45,691 bases of DNA from Myxococcales bacterium. GTDB lineage: Bacteria > Myxococcota > Myxococcia > Myxococcales > Anaeromyxobacteraceae. The position numbers and the translations under genes are program-made. Numbering within the stretch: position 1 is the stretch's first letter; every line of letters begins with the position of its first letter. Where the stretch lies: positions 1 to 45,691 of the forward strand of contig JAKAEO010000006.1 in the NCBI GenBank assembly GCA_021818285.1, read 5' to 3'. Positions 33,755 through 42,500 of the stretch are shown in pieces. The notes beneath the pieces were generated by a model that was not told where the DNA came from, ran no database searches, and worked only from the letters and a program-made list of their open reading frames with translations.

Positions 33755-33961
33755 TCAGGCTGCCGCACGGGCCAATGCCTCGGCGCGCTCCAGCAAACCG
33801 CGCAGCTCGGCATTGGGCTCGCGAGAGCGATCGCCGCGATTCACGGCGCGGCGAAGCTGACTCACCGCCTGGGCCAGGCCGGTACCGGTGGCCCCACGCT
33901 GCGCGAGGACGGCTTCCAAGCTGCGGACGCGGCCCTTCAGCTCGCGGAATGTGTCGTTCAC
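33755..33961 (-). CDS. Small hypothetical protein, possibly coiled coil
   Basis: About 68 residues from a GTG at 33961 (VNDTFRELKGRVRSLEAVLAQ), predicted to be almost entirely helical with heptad-like Leu spacing. An in-frame ATG at 33991 would add ten residues. It follows the IS21-like fragment on the same strand by 30 bp, so it may be debris of the same element or an accessory gene of it. I recognise no family and confidence that it is expressed is low. Confidence 0.35.
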   Translation of the reverse strand: MNDTFRELKGRVRSLEAVLAQRGATGTGLAQAVSQLRRAVNRGDRSREPNAELRGLLERAEALARAAA

Positions 33962-33991
33962 GGCGGCCCCCCCCGGCTTGGTGAAGAACAC

Positions 33992-34267
33992 CTATAGGCT
34001 CGTTTCCCCTCCGGTACCAGGACCCATCGGGCCGGGGAGCTCTTCGGCGTCGCCCTGCGCCGCCAGCGCCGCCGAGACGAACTCGTCGGTGAGCGCCTCG
34101 ACCCAGTGCCCCGGCTCGACGCCGCGCGCCCGCGCCGCCGCCAGGTAGCGCCGCTCCGTCTTCAGGTCGAGGCCCAGTTGCTGCGCGACCTGCCTCTTGG
34201 TCACGCCCGGCAGCCACTGCCTCAGGACCTCCTTGACCTCCAGCATCGTGACCTCGCGAAACGCCAT
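33992..34267 (-). pseudogene. Truncated IS21-type transposase (IstA N-terminal region)
   Basis: The 91 codons begin MAFREVTMLEVKEVLRQWLPG and continue TKRQVAQQLGLDLKTERRYLAAAR, the helix-turn-helix start of IS21-family IstA proteins. A full IstA is around 400-500 residues; here the frame stops after an unrelated tail and the integrase-type catalytic domain is absent, as is istB. Upstream, two related repeats at 34323-34378 look like the multiple terminal repeats that IS21 elements carry next to istA. Confidence 0.55.
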
Positions 34268-34322
34268 CGCCGCCGCCTCCCGTCCGTGGAGGGGAGCAAC
34301 TCGGCCGGTTGGTCACGCCGAT

Positions 34323-34378
34323 GAGGGAGGGAATGACTCTGGGAAGCCCCCAGGTCCGAGGGAGGAATGATTCTGAAG
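34323..34378. repeat. Paired IS21-type terminal repeats
   Basis: GAGGGAGGGAATGACTCTGG (start of 34323-34346) and GAGGGAGGAATGATTCTGAA (start of 34358-34378) are two imperfect copies in the same direction. They sit immediately upstream of the truncated istA-like gene, as the L-end repeats of IS21 elements do, and about 45 bp from the tRNA remnant. Confidence 0.4.
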
Positions 34379-34425
34379 ATCTCACGCGCCCGGGGCCCCT
34401 AGATCCTGGAAACCGACACGGCTTC

Positions 34426-34470
34426 TGGCGCGCCCCGGAGGACGGAACCCCATGGCCTTCGGATCCGTGG
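34426..34470 (-). pseudogene. Degenerate tRNA 3' remnant (older attachment site)
   Basis: Read on the minus strand, this ends in GGGGCGCG-CCA and includes a T-arm-like GGGGTTCCGTCCTC and GGATCCGAAGGCC. It aligns over its whole length with the cleaner tRNA-Arg 3' half at 37755-37799, starting with an identical CTTCTGGCGCGCCC on the plus strand. The T-loop has lost one base (TTCCGT in place of TTCAAAT), so it cannot be functional. It marks the left edge of the MORC/Fic segment. Confidence 0.6.
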
Positions 34471-34500
34471 CCACCGTGCCATCCTGGGCTAGACTGCGGC

Positions 34501-36288
34501 GTGGCCAAGGCTTCGGCGCGCAAGCTCGTCCTCCGCCCCGCGGACCCCTTCGACCTCATCCGCTGGCTGGCCCGATCCCAGTCGGATCCGCGCAAGGCGG
34601 TGGCGGAGCTGGTGCAGAACTCGGTCGACGCGCGTGCGCGAAACGTCGCCATCGAGCGCCGGCGGCTGCGCGGCGGCCCCGCCCTGGTGGTGCGCGACGA
34701 CGGGGAGGGGGTGCTGCCCGGGCTCGGCCGCGAGGAGGCTCTCCGCTTCATCGCCACCAACATCGGCAGCTCCCAGAAGCGCAAGCTCAGCCCCGACGAG
34801 CGCCGGCGGCTCGTGGTCACCGGCCAGTACGGCGTCGGGCTCCTGGGGTTCTGGTCCATCGGGCACGGGATGGAGATCCGGTCGCGCGTGGCGGGCTCGG
34901 GGCTGCACGTCCTGCGGCTCGTCGAGGACGAGGCTCAGGTCGCGCTCGACGAGCTGCCCGTCGACATCGGCGCGCCGCAGACCTTCACCGAGATCGTGGT
35001 GACCCAGCTGCACGACACCGCCTCGCGGGCGCTCTCCGGGCGTCGGCTGGCGGAGTACCTCTCGGCGGAGCTCAGGGGCCCCATCCTCGCCTCCGGGGTG
35101 AAGGTGGAGATCCGCGACGCGATGGCGAGGGGGCTCGCGCAGAAGCGCTTCCCGGTGGCGCCGCGACCCTTCACCGGGGAGCGCCTCGAGCTCCCCGCCG
35201 AGCTGCCGGTGGAGGGCCATCCGCCGGTGCGGTTGGAGCTGTACCTGGCACGGGGAGCCGAACGGCCGGCGATCCAGGTGAGCTGCGCCGGGACGCTGGT
35301 GGCCGACGACGTCGCGGAGCTGCACGCCCTGGATCTCGCCGTGCCTCCCTGGGTGGGGCGGGAGCTCGCGGGGCTCATCGAGTTCCCCGGCTTCACCGTG
35401 CCCCCCGGATCGCGGCGCGGCGTCGTGCCCGACGGCGCCGCCGAGGCGTTCGCCGGTGCCCTGAGCGCGCTCCGTCCGCTCGTCGAAGCCGAGCTGCGCC
35501 GCCTGGAGCGTCAGCGCCGCGCGGACGCCGATCGCCAGGTCGTCGAGGATCTGCGCCGCGCCCTCCGCGGTCTGCGCGCGCGCATGCCGCAGTACGATCT
35601 GCCTGCGGTACTTGGCGGCCGAGGCGAGGAGGGCCCGGGCCGGCGCGGGGCGGCGGAGCCGGCGGAGGCGGACGCCGACGTGGCTTCCATCGCGCAGCCC
35701 GAGCTCTTCCCCGGCGGCCCGCTGGCCGCGGCGCGCATCGTGCCCGATCCCGTCGAGGTCGCGCCTGGCCACGAACGCCGCGCCCGCGCGGAGGCGCTCG
35801 ACGCGGACGGCCGGCGCATCCGCGAGGGCGTGAGCTATCGCTGGTCTCTGGAGGGAGCCGGCTTCGCGGTGACCGGGGAGGGCCCCCGCCCTGCGGTGAG
35901 CGCGGACGCCGCGATCCGGCCGGGAGCGACGGCGCGCCTGCGCGTCGAGGCGGAGAAGGACGGGAGGCAGGCGGTCGCGGAGGCGACCGTGGAGGCCGTC
36001 GAGCCGCCGCGGGACGAGGCCGGGTTCGGCATCCCCGAGCCCGAACTCGTCGATGCGCCCGGCGAAACCTGGAGGAGCCGATTCGACGGCACGCGCTGGC
36101 AGGTGAACCAGATGCACGAGGACTACCTGGCGCTGAAGGGCGAGTCCCGGTCGCGCCTGCGCTACCTCCTCGCGCTCCTCGCCAAGGACCTGGCGCAGCA
36201 CGCACACCGGGTGCCCGGCGCCGTGGAGGCGTCGGAGGACGTGGTGGCGATCCTCGCGCTGGTCGAGCGGAACTTGCGCGGGGCGTGA
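34501..36288 (+). CDS. MORC/HSP90-like GHKL ATPase with Ig-like middle domain
   Basis: A 595-residue protein from the GTG at 34501. The ATPase domain shows the N-box AVAELVQNSVDARA (residues 33-46), G1 RDDGEGVLPG (65-74) and G2 GQYGVGLLGFWSIG (108-121), the pattern of MORC, HSP90 and MutL ATPases without kinase His. A transducer-like S5 part follows to about residue 330. Residues about 400-500 look like an Ig-type beta sandwich (VSYRWSLEGAGFAVTGEGP). The C-terminal 70 residues are helical (YLALKGESRSRLRYLLALLA). MORC-like ATPases are known from prokaryotic conflict systems. It lies between two tRNA remnants with a Fic gene 200 bp downstream, so it is probably island cargo. Partner and target unknown. 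Confidence 0.75.
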   Translation: MAKASARKLVLRPADPFDLIRWLARSQSDPRKAVAELVQNSVDARARNVAIERRRLRGGPALVVRDDGEGVLPGLGREEALRFIATNIGSSQKRKLSPDERRRLVVTGQYGVGLLGFWSIGHGMEIRSRVAGSGLHVLRLVEDEAQVALDELPVDIGAPQTFTEIVVTQLHDTASRALSGRRLAEYLSAELRGPILASGVKVEIRDAMARGLAQKRFPVAPRPFTGERLELPAELPVEGHPPVRLELYLARGAERPAIQVSCAGTLVADDVAELHALDLAVPPWVGRELAGLIEFPGFTVPPGSRRGVVPDGAAEAFAGALSALRPLVEAELRRLERQRRADADRQVVEDLRRALRGLRARMPQYDLPAVLGGRGEEGPGRRGAAEPAEADADVASIAQPELFPGGPLAAARIVPDPVEVAPGHERRARAEALDADGRRIREGVSYRWSLEGAGFAVTGEGPRPAVSADAAIRPGATARLRVEAEKDGRQAVAEATVEAVEPPRDEAGFGIPEPELVDAPGETWRSRFDGTRWQVNQMHEDYLALKGESRSRLRYLLALLAKDLAQHAHRVPGAVEASEDVVAILALVERNLRGA

Positions 36289-36490
36289 AGCGCGACGCCG
36301 TCAGGCCGCCCGGGTAAGAGAATCGGCCACCCGGAGTCCGACGATGCCCAAGGCCGCGCCGCAGAGGGCGCCCACATGACCGCAGGCACCGGCACGAGGT
36401 CATGTCTCCCGCAGGTCGAATGTCACAAGGAAAGCGGGCTTTACTTTTACGGAGCGCTGGGAAAGGATCCGACCTCAAGGAGGAGCGGCC
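36289..36490. other. Gap between the GHKL ATPase and Fic genes
   Basis: No gene is confidently seen. On the minus strand, 36301-36400 reads ACGHVGALCGAALGIVGLRV followed by a stop, which looks like the last membrane helix of a rhomboid-type protein and may be a relic. A less GC-rich patch, CTTTACTTTTACGG near 36440, is the likely Fic promoter. Confidence 0.3.
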
Positions 36491-37684
36491 GTGGCGAGGA
36501 CCGTGGGTGAGACCCGGAAAAGCTCGGTCGCCGGCGAGACCATCGCCGCTTTCGTCCCGCTGTCGCTCCCGCCGTCCGGGCCACCGCTCGCGGTGGAGTC
36601 GCTCCGCGAGGTGCTTTCGCGGGCGGAGCACTCGCTGTCCAGGCTCGACCTGGCCGGCGAGATGGTGCCCTCCCTCGACTGGTTCATCTACGCCTTCGTC
36701 CGCAAGGAGGCCGTGGTGTCCTCGCAGATCGAAGGCACGGAGGCCACCCTCGACGACCTGCTGACGTTCGAGGCGACCCCGGGGGGGACGAGACCCGGCG
36801 CCGACGTGGAGGAAGTCTGCAACTACCTCGACGCGCTCGCGTGGGCGCGGCGCGAGTTGGCGCGGCCGAAGGGGTTGCCGCTCTCCATGCGGCTCGTCCA
36901 CGGCGTCCACCGGCGCCTGATGAAGGGCGTCCGCGGCGCCTCGAAGCAGCCGGGCGAGGTGAGGCGAATCCAGAACTGGGTGGGCGGCACGCGTCCGGGA
37001 AACGCGGCATACGTGCCGCCGCCGCCCGAGGAGGTGCCCCGGCTCCTCGGCGAGCTGGAGCGGTACTTCCACGCCCAGGATTCGCTGCCGCCACTCGTGC
37101 GCGCAGGGCTCGTGCACGTGCAGTTCGAGTCCATCCATCCGTACCTGGATGGCAACGGCCGCGTGGGACGTCTCCTGATCGCCCTGCTCCTCGAGCACTG
37201 GAAGCTCCTCGGCTCCCCCCTGCTCTACCTGAGCCTCTACTTCAAGCGGCGGCGGCCCGACTACTACCGGCTGCTGAACGAGGTGAGGAGGGCCGGGGAC
37301 TGGGAGGGCTGGAGCTCGTTCTTCCTCGAGGGCGTGGCGGAGATCGCGGAGGAATCGGCCGCAGCCGCACGCGACCTCTACCGCCTCGTGGCGCGCGATC
37401 GGGAGCGCGTCGTCACCAGGAAGGGCTCATCGCTCACCGCCGTCAGGCTCCTCGACCTCCTGCCCCGCCGGCCGATCGTCACAATCCCTGGCCTGGTAGA
37501 GCTCCTCGACACGACCAAGCCCACGGCCGCGAAGAGCGTTGCCCTGCTGGAGTCGCTGGGCATCCTGCACGAGATGACCGGGCGGAAGAGGGACCGGACG
37601 TACCGCTACGCCCGCTACCTCGATCGTCTTCGGGTGGGGACCGAGCTCGAAGGTCGGACGCACCGAGGCTCGCCAACCGCCTGA
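36491..37684 (+). CDS. Fic-family AMP-transferase with N-terminal inhibitory helix
   Basis: A 397-residue Fic protein, expected to transfer AMP from ATP to a protein hydroxyl. The catalytic loop HPYLDGNGRVGR is at residues 216-227 with His, Asp and Gly residues intact. The inhibitory motif SSQIEGTEA (S-x-x-x-E-G, residues 77-82) shows it is a class II, self-inhibited Fic. The Fic_N region comes first and the C-terminal 90 residues form a winged helix (LVELLDTTKPTAAKSVALLE). The GTG start follows AAGGAGGAG. No separate antitoxin is adjacent, in keeping with class II. It lies within the tRNA-flanked island and may target a host or phage protein (inference). Confidence 0.88.
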   Translation: MARTVGETRKSSVAGETIAAFVPLSLPPSGPPLAVESLREVLSRAEHSLSRLDLAGEMVPSLDWFIYAFVRKEAVVSSQIEGTEATLDDLLTFEATPGGTRPGADVEEVCNYLDALAWARRELARPKGLPLSMRLVHGVHRRLMKGVRGASKQPGEVRRIQNWVGGTRPGNAAYVPPPPEEVPRLLGELERYFHAQDSLPPLVRAGLVHVQFESIHPYLDGNGRVGRLLIALLLEHWKLLGSPLLYLSLYFKRRRPDYYRLLNEVRRAGDWEGWSSFFLEGVAEIAEESAAAARDLYRLVARDRERVVTRKGSSLTAVRLLDLLPRRPIVTIPGLVELLDTTKPTAAKSVALLESLGILHEMTGRKRDRTYRYARYLDRLRVGTELEGRTHRGSPTA

Positions 37685-37717
37685 AATCTAAAGGCCAAAA
37701 CGCACCCACAGTAAATA

Positions 37718-37744
37718 GCCCCGCGAGCTAAATGCCCGCGGGGC
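37718..37744. terminator. Hairpin terminator beside the tRNA-Arg remnant
   Basis: GCCCCGCG (37718-37725) pairs with CGCGGGGC (37737-37744); the loop centre is GCTAAATGC. On the minus strand it follows the CCA end of the tRNA fragment by about ten bases, the usual place of a tRNA terminator, and is followed by TATTTACT. It is a homologue of the hairpin at 45642-45672 (loop TAAGT in place of TAAAT). Confidence 0.65.
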
Positions 37745-37754
37745 CATCACCTTC

Positions 37755-37799
37755 TGGCGCGCCCTAGAGGATTTGAACCTCTGGCCTTCGGATTCGTAG
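37755..37799 (-). pseudogene. tRNA-Arg(ACG) 3' half, displaced by island integration
   Basis: On the minus strand this reads anticodon loop CTACGAA, stem TCCGA, variable AGGCC, T-arm AGAGG-TTCAAAT-CCTCT, acceptor AGGGCGC, G, CCA. Structure fits the 3' half of tRNA-Arg with anticodon ACG. Upstream (GACGT) does not pair with TCCGA, so the gene is cut at the anticodon loop, the normal crossover site of tyrosine integrases. An intact copy is not in the window. This marks an island border and is not a working tRNA. Confidence 0.75.
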
Positions 37800-37982
37800 A
37801 CGTCATTTGTCATACGGGCAGGTGGGCGGACTTGCGGTGACTTTCAGGAACCTCCGGCGGTTGGCGCGATCGCGATGACCACGGCGGGGTACCCGGGGGA
37901 ACGCGAGTGCACGCGAAGATGGATGAGATCTGGATGAAGTCATCCGCCCGCGGCCACTAACCCGACCCGAGAAACAGGTGAG
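37800..37982. other. Gap after the tRNA remnant, holding a 21-bp direct repeat
   Basis: No gene is seen. The frame ending MDEIWMKSSARGH and a stop at about 37960 is short and shares six codons with a tail at 45514, so this may be the last part of an eroded integrase gene. The rest is non-coding. Confidence 0.35.
37921..37941. repeat. Left copy of a perfect 21-bp direct repeat
   Basis: GGATGAGATCTGGATGAAGT plus C, identical to 45514-45534 on the same strand. The two copies bracket the DUF429 gene, toxin-antitoxin pair and nuclease operon. They could be the traces of an element's recombination sites or of two copies of an integrase 3' end. Confidence 0.6.
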
Positions 37983-38738
37983 CTAGATCGTCACTGGTGG
38001 TGACAGGCAGAGCTTCTCGAGTGACCCTCGGTGCGGAAGCGCAATCCACCCCTCCACGCGCGCTGCTTCCCTTTCACCTGCCTCGGGCCTCAGCGTCAGT
38101 TCCCTGGCTGCCGCCCTCGCGATGAGGCTCGCGACCAGCGCGTCGAAGGCGTCGTCGCAGGTGGCGAGGAGCTCCTCGTCACGGGCCGAGATGGTGAGCC
38201 AAGGAGTGCGCTTCCTGAGGGACGTGAGGAGTTCCTCGAGGGAACGTACGTTCTCTCGGCCCTTGTAGGCCTTGTGCCGCAGTCCCCACTGGAAGAGCGC
38301 AGCTGCGGGATAGACCTCCTGGACGCGTCCTCCGGACCGATCGCTCACCTCGAGGCGATCGAGAAGCCAGGCGCAACGGCTCGCAGGGATGGCAATTGCA
38401 TCGGAGGAGACGCTGAGCGGGGTGAGCTTCTCGGTGACCTGGTGAACCCTCTCGTCCGTGACCCGAAGCCGGAGCCTGCGGCGGGATGCCTTCTCCCAGG
38501 CTTCGACCGGCCACTTCCGGCCTGCATGATGTGCGCTGATGGCCTCCACGAAGCAGGACGGCCAGCCGAACGGCGCGTCGATCCCGACGACATCAGCTGC
38601 GCGCGCCCGATGCAGAATCTCCTCATCGTCCAACCCAGTTGACACCCACTGCACGGTTGCAGCGTCGCGTGTCCACTCGATGGCGCAGCCACCAGTGTCC
38701 CTGGGTTCGGCTGCGAGGTCGATCCCCAGCGTCGTCAT
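37983..38738 (-). CDS. DUF429 family protein (RNase H-fold, predicted nuclease)
   Basis: A 251-residue DUF429 protein. It begins MTTLGIDLAAEPRDTGGCAI, with the first catalytic Asp after beta 1, then ADVVGIDAPFGWPS and, near residue 190, ATCDDAFDALVASLIARAA, the acidic triad of this fold. The family is predicted to be a nuclease but its substrate is unknown. It lies 54 bp downstream of the antitoxin gene on the same strand, so it may be part of the toxin-antitoxin transcript. It is the left-most gene inside the 21-bp direct repeats. Confidence 0.8.
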   Translation of the reverse strand: MTTLGIDLAAEPRDTGGCAIEWTRDAATVQWVSTGLDDEEILHRARAADVVGIDAPFGWPSCFVEAISAHHAGRKWPVEAWEKASRRRLRLRVTDERVHQVTEKLTPLSVSSDAIAIPASRCAWLLDRLEVSDRSGGRVQEVYPAAALFQWGLRHKAYKGRENVRSLEELLTSLRKRTPWLTISARDEELLATCDDAFDALVASLIARAAARELTLRPEAGEREAARVEGWIALPHRGSLEKLCLSPPVTI

Positions 38739-38792
38739 TGCCGATTCAGCGATGCTGGGAGCTGCAGGGTCAAGCGTTCGGGCCGTCGCAGG

Positions 38793-39107
38793 TCACCCGA
38801 GCAGCGCCTCGGGGTGGTTCTTCGCGACCGTCAGGAGCTTCAGGGCGGCGTCGGAGGGGTGACGGGCGTTCGTTTCCCAGGCCTGGACCGTGCGAGGGCT
38901 CACGTTGAGGATCCGGGCGAAGGCTGCCTGAGACACCCGAAGGTGGGAACGCACTGCGACCACTTCCTTGGCGCCCATCGGGGCGGGCGGCCTCAGCTCG
39001 ACATCGCGAACGGTCAGCTGTCGGGCGCCACGGTGGTAGGCGATGGCATCTTCCAGGCCCGCATTCAGCTTTGCGAACGCCGTGGACTTGGTGGACTTGC
39101 GCTTCAT
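38793..39107 (-). CDS. HigA-type antitoxin (Xre helix-turn-helix)
   Basis: A 104-residue antitoxin. The C-terminal DNA-binding domain reads VVAVRSHLRVSQAAFARILN, followed by VSPRTVQAWETNARHPSDAALKLL, a clear Xre helix-turn-helix of the HigA/MqsA type. The N-terminus (MKRKSTKSTAFAKLNAGLEDAI) resembles the toxin-binding part of RelB/HigA-like proteins. Its ATG overlaps the toxin stop by four bases. It is expected to neutralise the toxin and to repress the shared promoter by binding the repeats at 39463-39494. Confidence 0.88.
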   Translation of the reverse strand: MKRKSTKSTAFAKLNAGLEDAIAYHRGARQLTVRDVELRPPAPMGAKEVVAVRSHLRVSQAAFARILNVSPRTVQAWETNARHPSDAALKLLTVAKNHPEALLG

Positions 39108-39457
39108 GACGTCTCCTCCTTCAATTGTTTCACCATTGCCGCGATGACTCGACGTTCTGCAGGCGAGAGGTCGGACTTCTCCCGCTTTCCAAATATGGCA
39201 AGCAGGTGAGTCACCGCCCGATGGGGAAGGTCCAGGTAGTACACCCGCACGCCGCCGCTCTTGCCCCGCCCGACCCGTCGCTGGCCAAGCCGTACCTTTC
39301 GCAGCCCGCCTGTACCTGGAACGAGATCGCCAGTCTGCGGGTCAGCGAGGATGCCTTGCTCCAGCGCGACCAGGTCATCGTGGCCCAGCTCGCGGGTCCG
39401 CTCGAGTCGCCGGCGATCCTCGCTGAAGCCAGCCGATTCTACGAACTTGCGTCTCAC
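39104..39457 (-). CDS. HigB/RelE-superfamily toxin
   Basis: A 117-residue toxin. The GTG at 39457 begins RRKFVESAGFSEDRRRLERT. The RelE-fold core shows PGTGGLRKVRLGQRRVGRGK, then GGVRVYYLDLPHRAVTHLLAIFGKREKSDLSP, the pattern of HigB-type mRNA interferases (DUF4258-free RelE/ParE branch), which cut mRNA on the ribosome. The order toxin first, antitoxin second is that of higBA. The promoter region is shared with the divergent helicase operon, so expression of the two may be linked. Confidence 0.85.
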   Translation of the reverse strand: MRRKFVESAGFSEDRRRLERTRELGHDDLVALEQGILADPQTGDLVPGTGGLRKVRLGQRRVGRGKSGGVRVYYLDLPHRAVTHLLAIFGKREKSDLSPAERRVIAAMVKQLKEETS

Positions 39458-39462
39458 CGAAA

Positions 39463-39494
39463 CATACTACCACGTAGGCATACTACCAGGTAGT
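39463..39494. promoter_or_regulatory. Two 16-bp operator repeats between the toxin gene and the nuclease operon
   Basis: CATACTACCACGTAGG (39463-39478) and CATACTACCAGGTAGT (39479-39494) are adjacent direct repeats, each with internal symmetry (CTACCNNGTAG; ACTACC-AGGTAGT). They lie six bases upstream of the toxin start and about 80 bp upstream of the helicase start, so an antitoxin bound here could affect both directions. Confidence 0.6.
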
Positions 39495-39573
39495 GCTGCA
39501 GCGGTCCCTTGGGGACCGGCTGCGAGGGCCCGGCTTCCCGGGGGGACAGCGTCGGCATGGTAGGCTCACCGAG

Positions 39574-42500
39574 ATGGCGAGCCCTCCGGGCCTCTATGAC
39601 CTGTTGATGACTCGGGGGCTCGAGCGGGCGCTGGCGGAGCTCCCTGAGGGTCTTTCCGTTGCGCGGGAGGGCATAGAACCCAGCGCGATCCATGAGCGCC
39701 TGGCGAGGTACTTCGCGTCGGAGCTCGAGTCCGCGCTCCGCTCCCTTCGAGGCAAGGACGCTGGCCCAGGCGAGCAGGTTGAAGTGGTCAACGCCCTCCT
39801 TAGCGACCTCGCCAAGCGCGTCCCTCACTCGGGCCCTGGCGCCGACGGGGAAGTTCTGGCGCCTCCGAGTGCTCTACTAGCGATTCACGCGCCCCCTGCT
39901 CCGCCGGAAAGGCCAACAGCACCCCTGGGAGTAAGCACGCTCCTCACCCAGGCGAAGCACGAACCCCGGCTCGGCGCAGAACTAGCAAAGGAAGTGGCCT
40001 CCGCCGACGGCGTCGACATGCTCGTCAGCTTCATCAAGTGGCGCGGCTGGCGACGGGTGAGAGATGCCTTCGAGGTCTTTGCGCGTGCCGGGAAACGCAT
40101 GCGCGTGCTGACGACGACCTACATGGGTGCGAGCGACAAGGAGGCTCTGGACGCCATCGCCCGGCTTCCCGGCGCAGAGGTGCGTGTCTCCTTCGATACG
40201 CGGCGTACCCGGCTTCACGCCAAGGCCTGGCTATTCCACCGCGAAAGCCGGTTCAGCTCCGTCTACGTCGGGTCCGCCAATCTCTCGGCGGCGGCCCTCG
40301 GCGAGGGAGTGGAGTGGAGCCTCAAGGCGAGCGAGGCCGATGCTCCTCACATTGTCGAGAAATTCCGGGGAGCCTTTGCTTCGCTGTGGGAGGACGGCGA
40401 GTTCGAGCACTACAACCCCGACGACCCCAGTCAAGCCGGGAGACTCGCTGCGGCGCTCAAGGCCGAACGCGGCGGAACACGTGAAGACGCGCCGTTCTTT
40501 GATCTTCGGCCCTACGAATACCAAGCAGCCATCCTCGAACGGTTGCGGGTCGAGCGCGAGACCCACGACCGGTGGCGAAACCTGGTCGTGGCTGCCACCG
40601 GGACCGGCAAGACGATGGTCGCCGCCTTCGACTATCGCGCGCAGGTTCCAGCGTCGGGAGTGCGTCCTCGGCTTCTCTACGTTGCTCACCGCGAGGAGAT
40701 CCTGGAGCAAGCGCTCAAGACCTTCCGGCACGTCTTGCGTGATCACGCCTTCGGCGAGCTCCTGACCGGGCGAAGCAGCCCGACGTCGCACGAGCACCTG
40801 TTCGCGACGATCCAATCGCTGTCGCGAAGGGACCTCGTCTCGGCCATGGGAGCGGCCTACTGGGACTACATCATCGTCGACGAGTTTCACCATGCTGCCG
40901 CGGAGACGTATCAGCACTTCCTCTCTGCAGCGCAACCCAAGGTCCTTCTCGGCCTCACGGCGACCCCAGAGCGTGCGGACGGCCTTGACGTCCTGCACTG
41001 GTTTGGCGGGCACGCTGCGGCCGAGATCCGGCTATGGGACGCGCTGGAGAAGCAGATACTCGTCCCATTCGAGTACTACGGCATCGCAGATGGGGTCGAC
41101 CTGGCCCAGGTTCGCTGGGCACGCGGTGGCTACGACCTGAGCGAGCTCTCGAATCTCTATTCCGGCCACGACGAGCGCGCGCGGCTCATCGTCGACAAAC
41201 TCCGCAGCATCCACGGCCATCCGGAGACCGCACGCGGTCTCGGCTTCTGCGTGAGCGTGGAGCATGCGCGCTTCATGGCACGCCGCTTCAGCGAAGCCGG
41301 TATCCCATCGATCTCGCTAGACGGCGAGACCGACGAGGCACTGCGTGCAGATGCGCCCCGGAGGCTCGCCAACGGGAAGGTCGCCTTCATCTTCACCTGC
41401 GATCTCTACAACGAGGGCGTGGACCTCCCGATGGTGGATACGCTGCTCATGCTCCGGCCGACGGAGAGCGCGACGCTCTTCCTGCAACAGCTCGGCCGCG
41501 GGCTTCGGCTTCACCCCGGGAAGGAGTCCACGCTCGTCCTGGATTTCATCGGCCAGCCGCACGAGCGGTTCCGCTTCGACAGGAAGCTCTCTGCGGCTAC
41601 AGGCCTTCCGCGGGGAGACCTCAAGGGGGCCGTGGAGAACGACTTCCCGACACTGCCCTCGGGCTGCCACCTGCATCTCGAACGGACGGCACGTCAAATC
41701 ATTCTCGACAACCTCAAGCAGGCAATTCGAGGCGGCTCCATCAGGCTCTCCGCGGAGCTGCGTGACCTCCTCCGGGAACGTGGCAGCGTGACTCTTGGCC
41801 AGTTCCTCGAGGCGACCGGCAGACCCCTGGAGGACGTCTATGCAGGCGGCGTCGGAGGCTGGACGACGCTTCGCAGGCTTGCGGGGGGCCTACCGGAGGG
41901 TGGAACGGACCAGGAGCGGAGACTGAGCGTAGGGCTTGGGAAGTTCAATCATGTCGACGAGCCTGCCAGGCTCCGGCTCTACCGTGCGCTGGCGGCGAAC
42001 CGCACCCTCGCCCTCCAAGAGGCGTCCGAGCTCGATCGCCGCAGGTTGCTGATGTTCGCCCTTCGACTCACGGATGGAACGGCCAGCTCCATCGAGGGTC
42101 TCTTGGAGCCGTTCTGGCAGAGCAGCGCACTGCGCCAGGAGTTGGTGGAGCTTTGCGAGGTGCTCGATCAGCGGATCGCGGTCGTCGGCGCGGAGGCAGA
42201 TCTTCCGGCGGAATGGCCCCTGGCCGTCCACCGGACGTACACGCGAGACGAAATCCTGGCCGCAGTCGGAGCGTCGAACGTAAGCAAGCGGAAGCACTTC
42301 CGCGAGGGCGTCCTTCGCCTACGCGACGCAAAGGCCGAGGTCTTCTTTGTGACCTTGGACAAGTCCTCCGGGCACTTTTCTCCCACGACCACCTACGAGG
42401 ACTACGCCATCAGCGCTGGGCTGTTCCATTGGCAGTCCCAAAGCACGACGAGCGATACATCTGAAGGCGGTCGCCGGTACATCACCGGAGCCAGAGACGG

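Noticed and set aside
33443-33997. A 184-codon plus-strand frame over the insertion-sequence debris
   Set aside because: Its composition is not protein-like and the family similarity lies in another frame (33480 onward).
34489-36207. A 572-codon minus-strand frame opposite the GHKL ATPase
   Set aside because: The plus-strand frame has all three ATPase motifs; the antisense frame has none.
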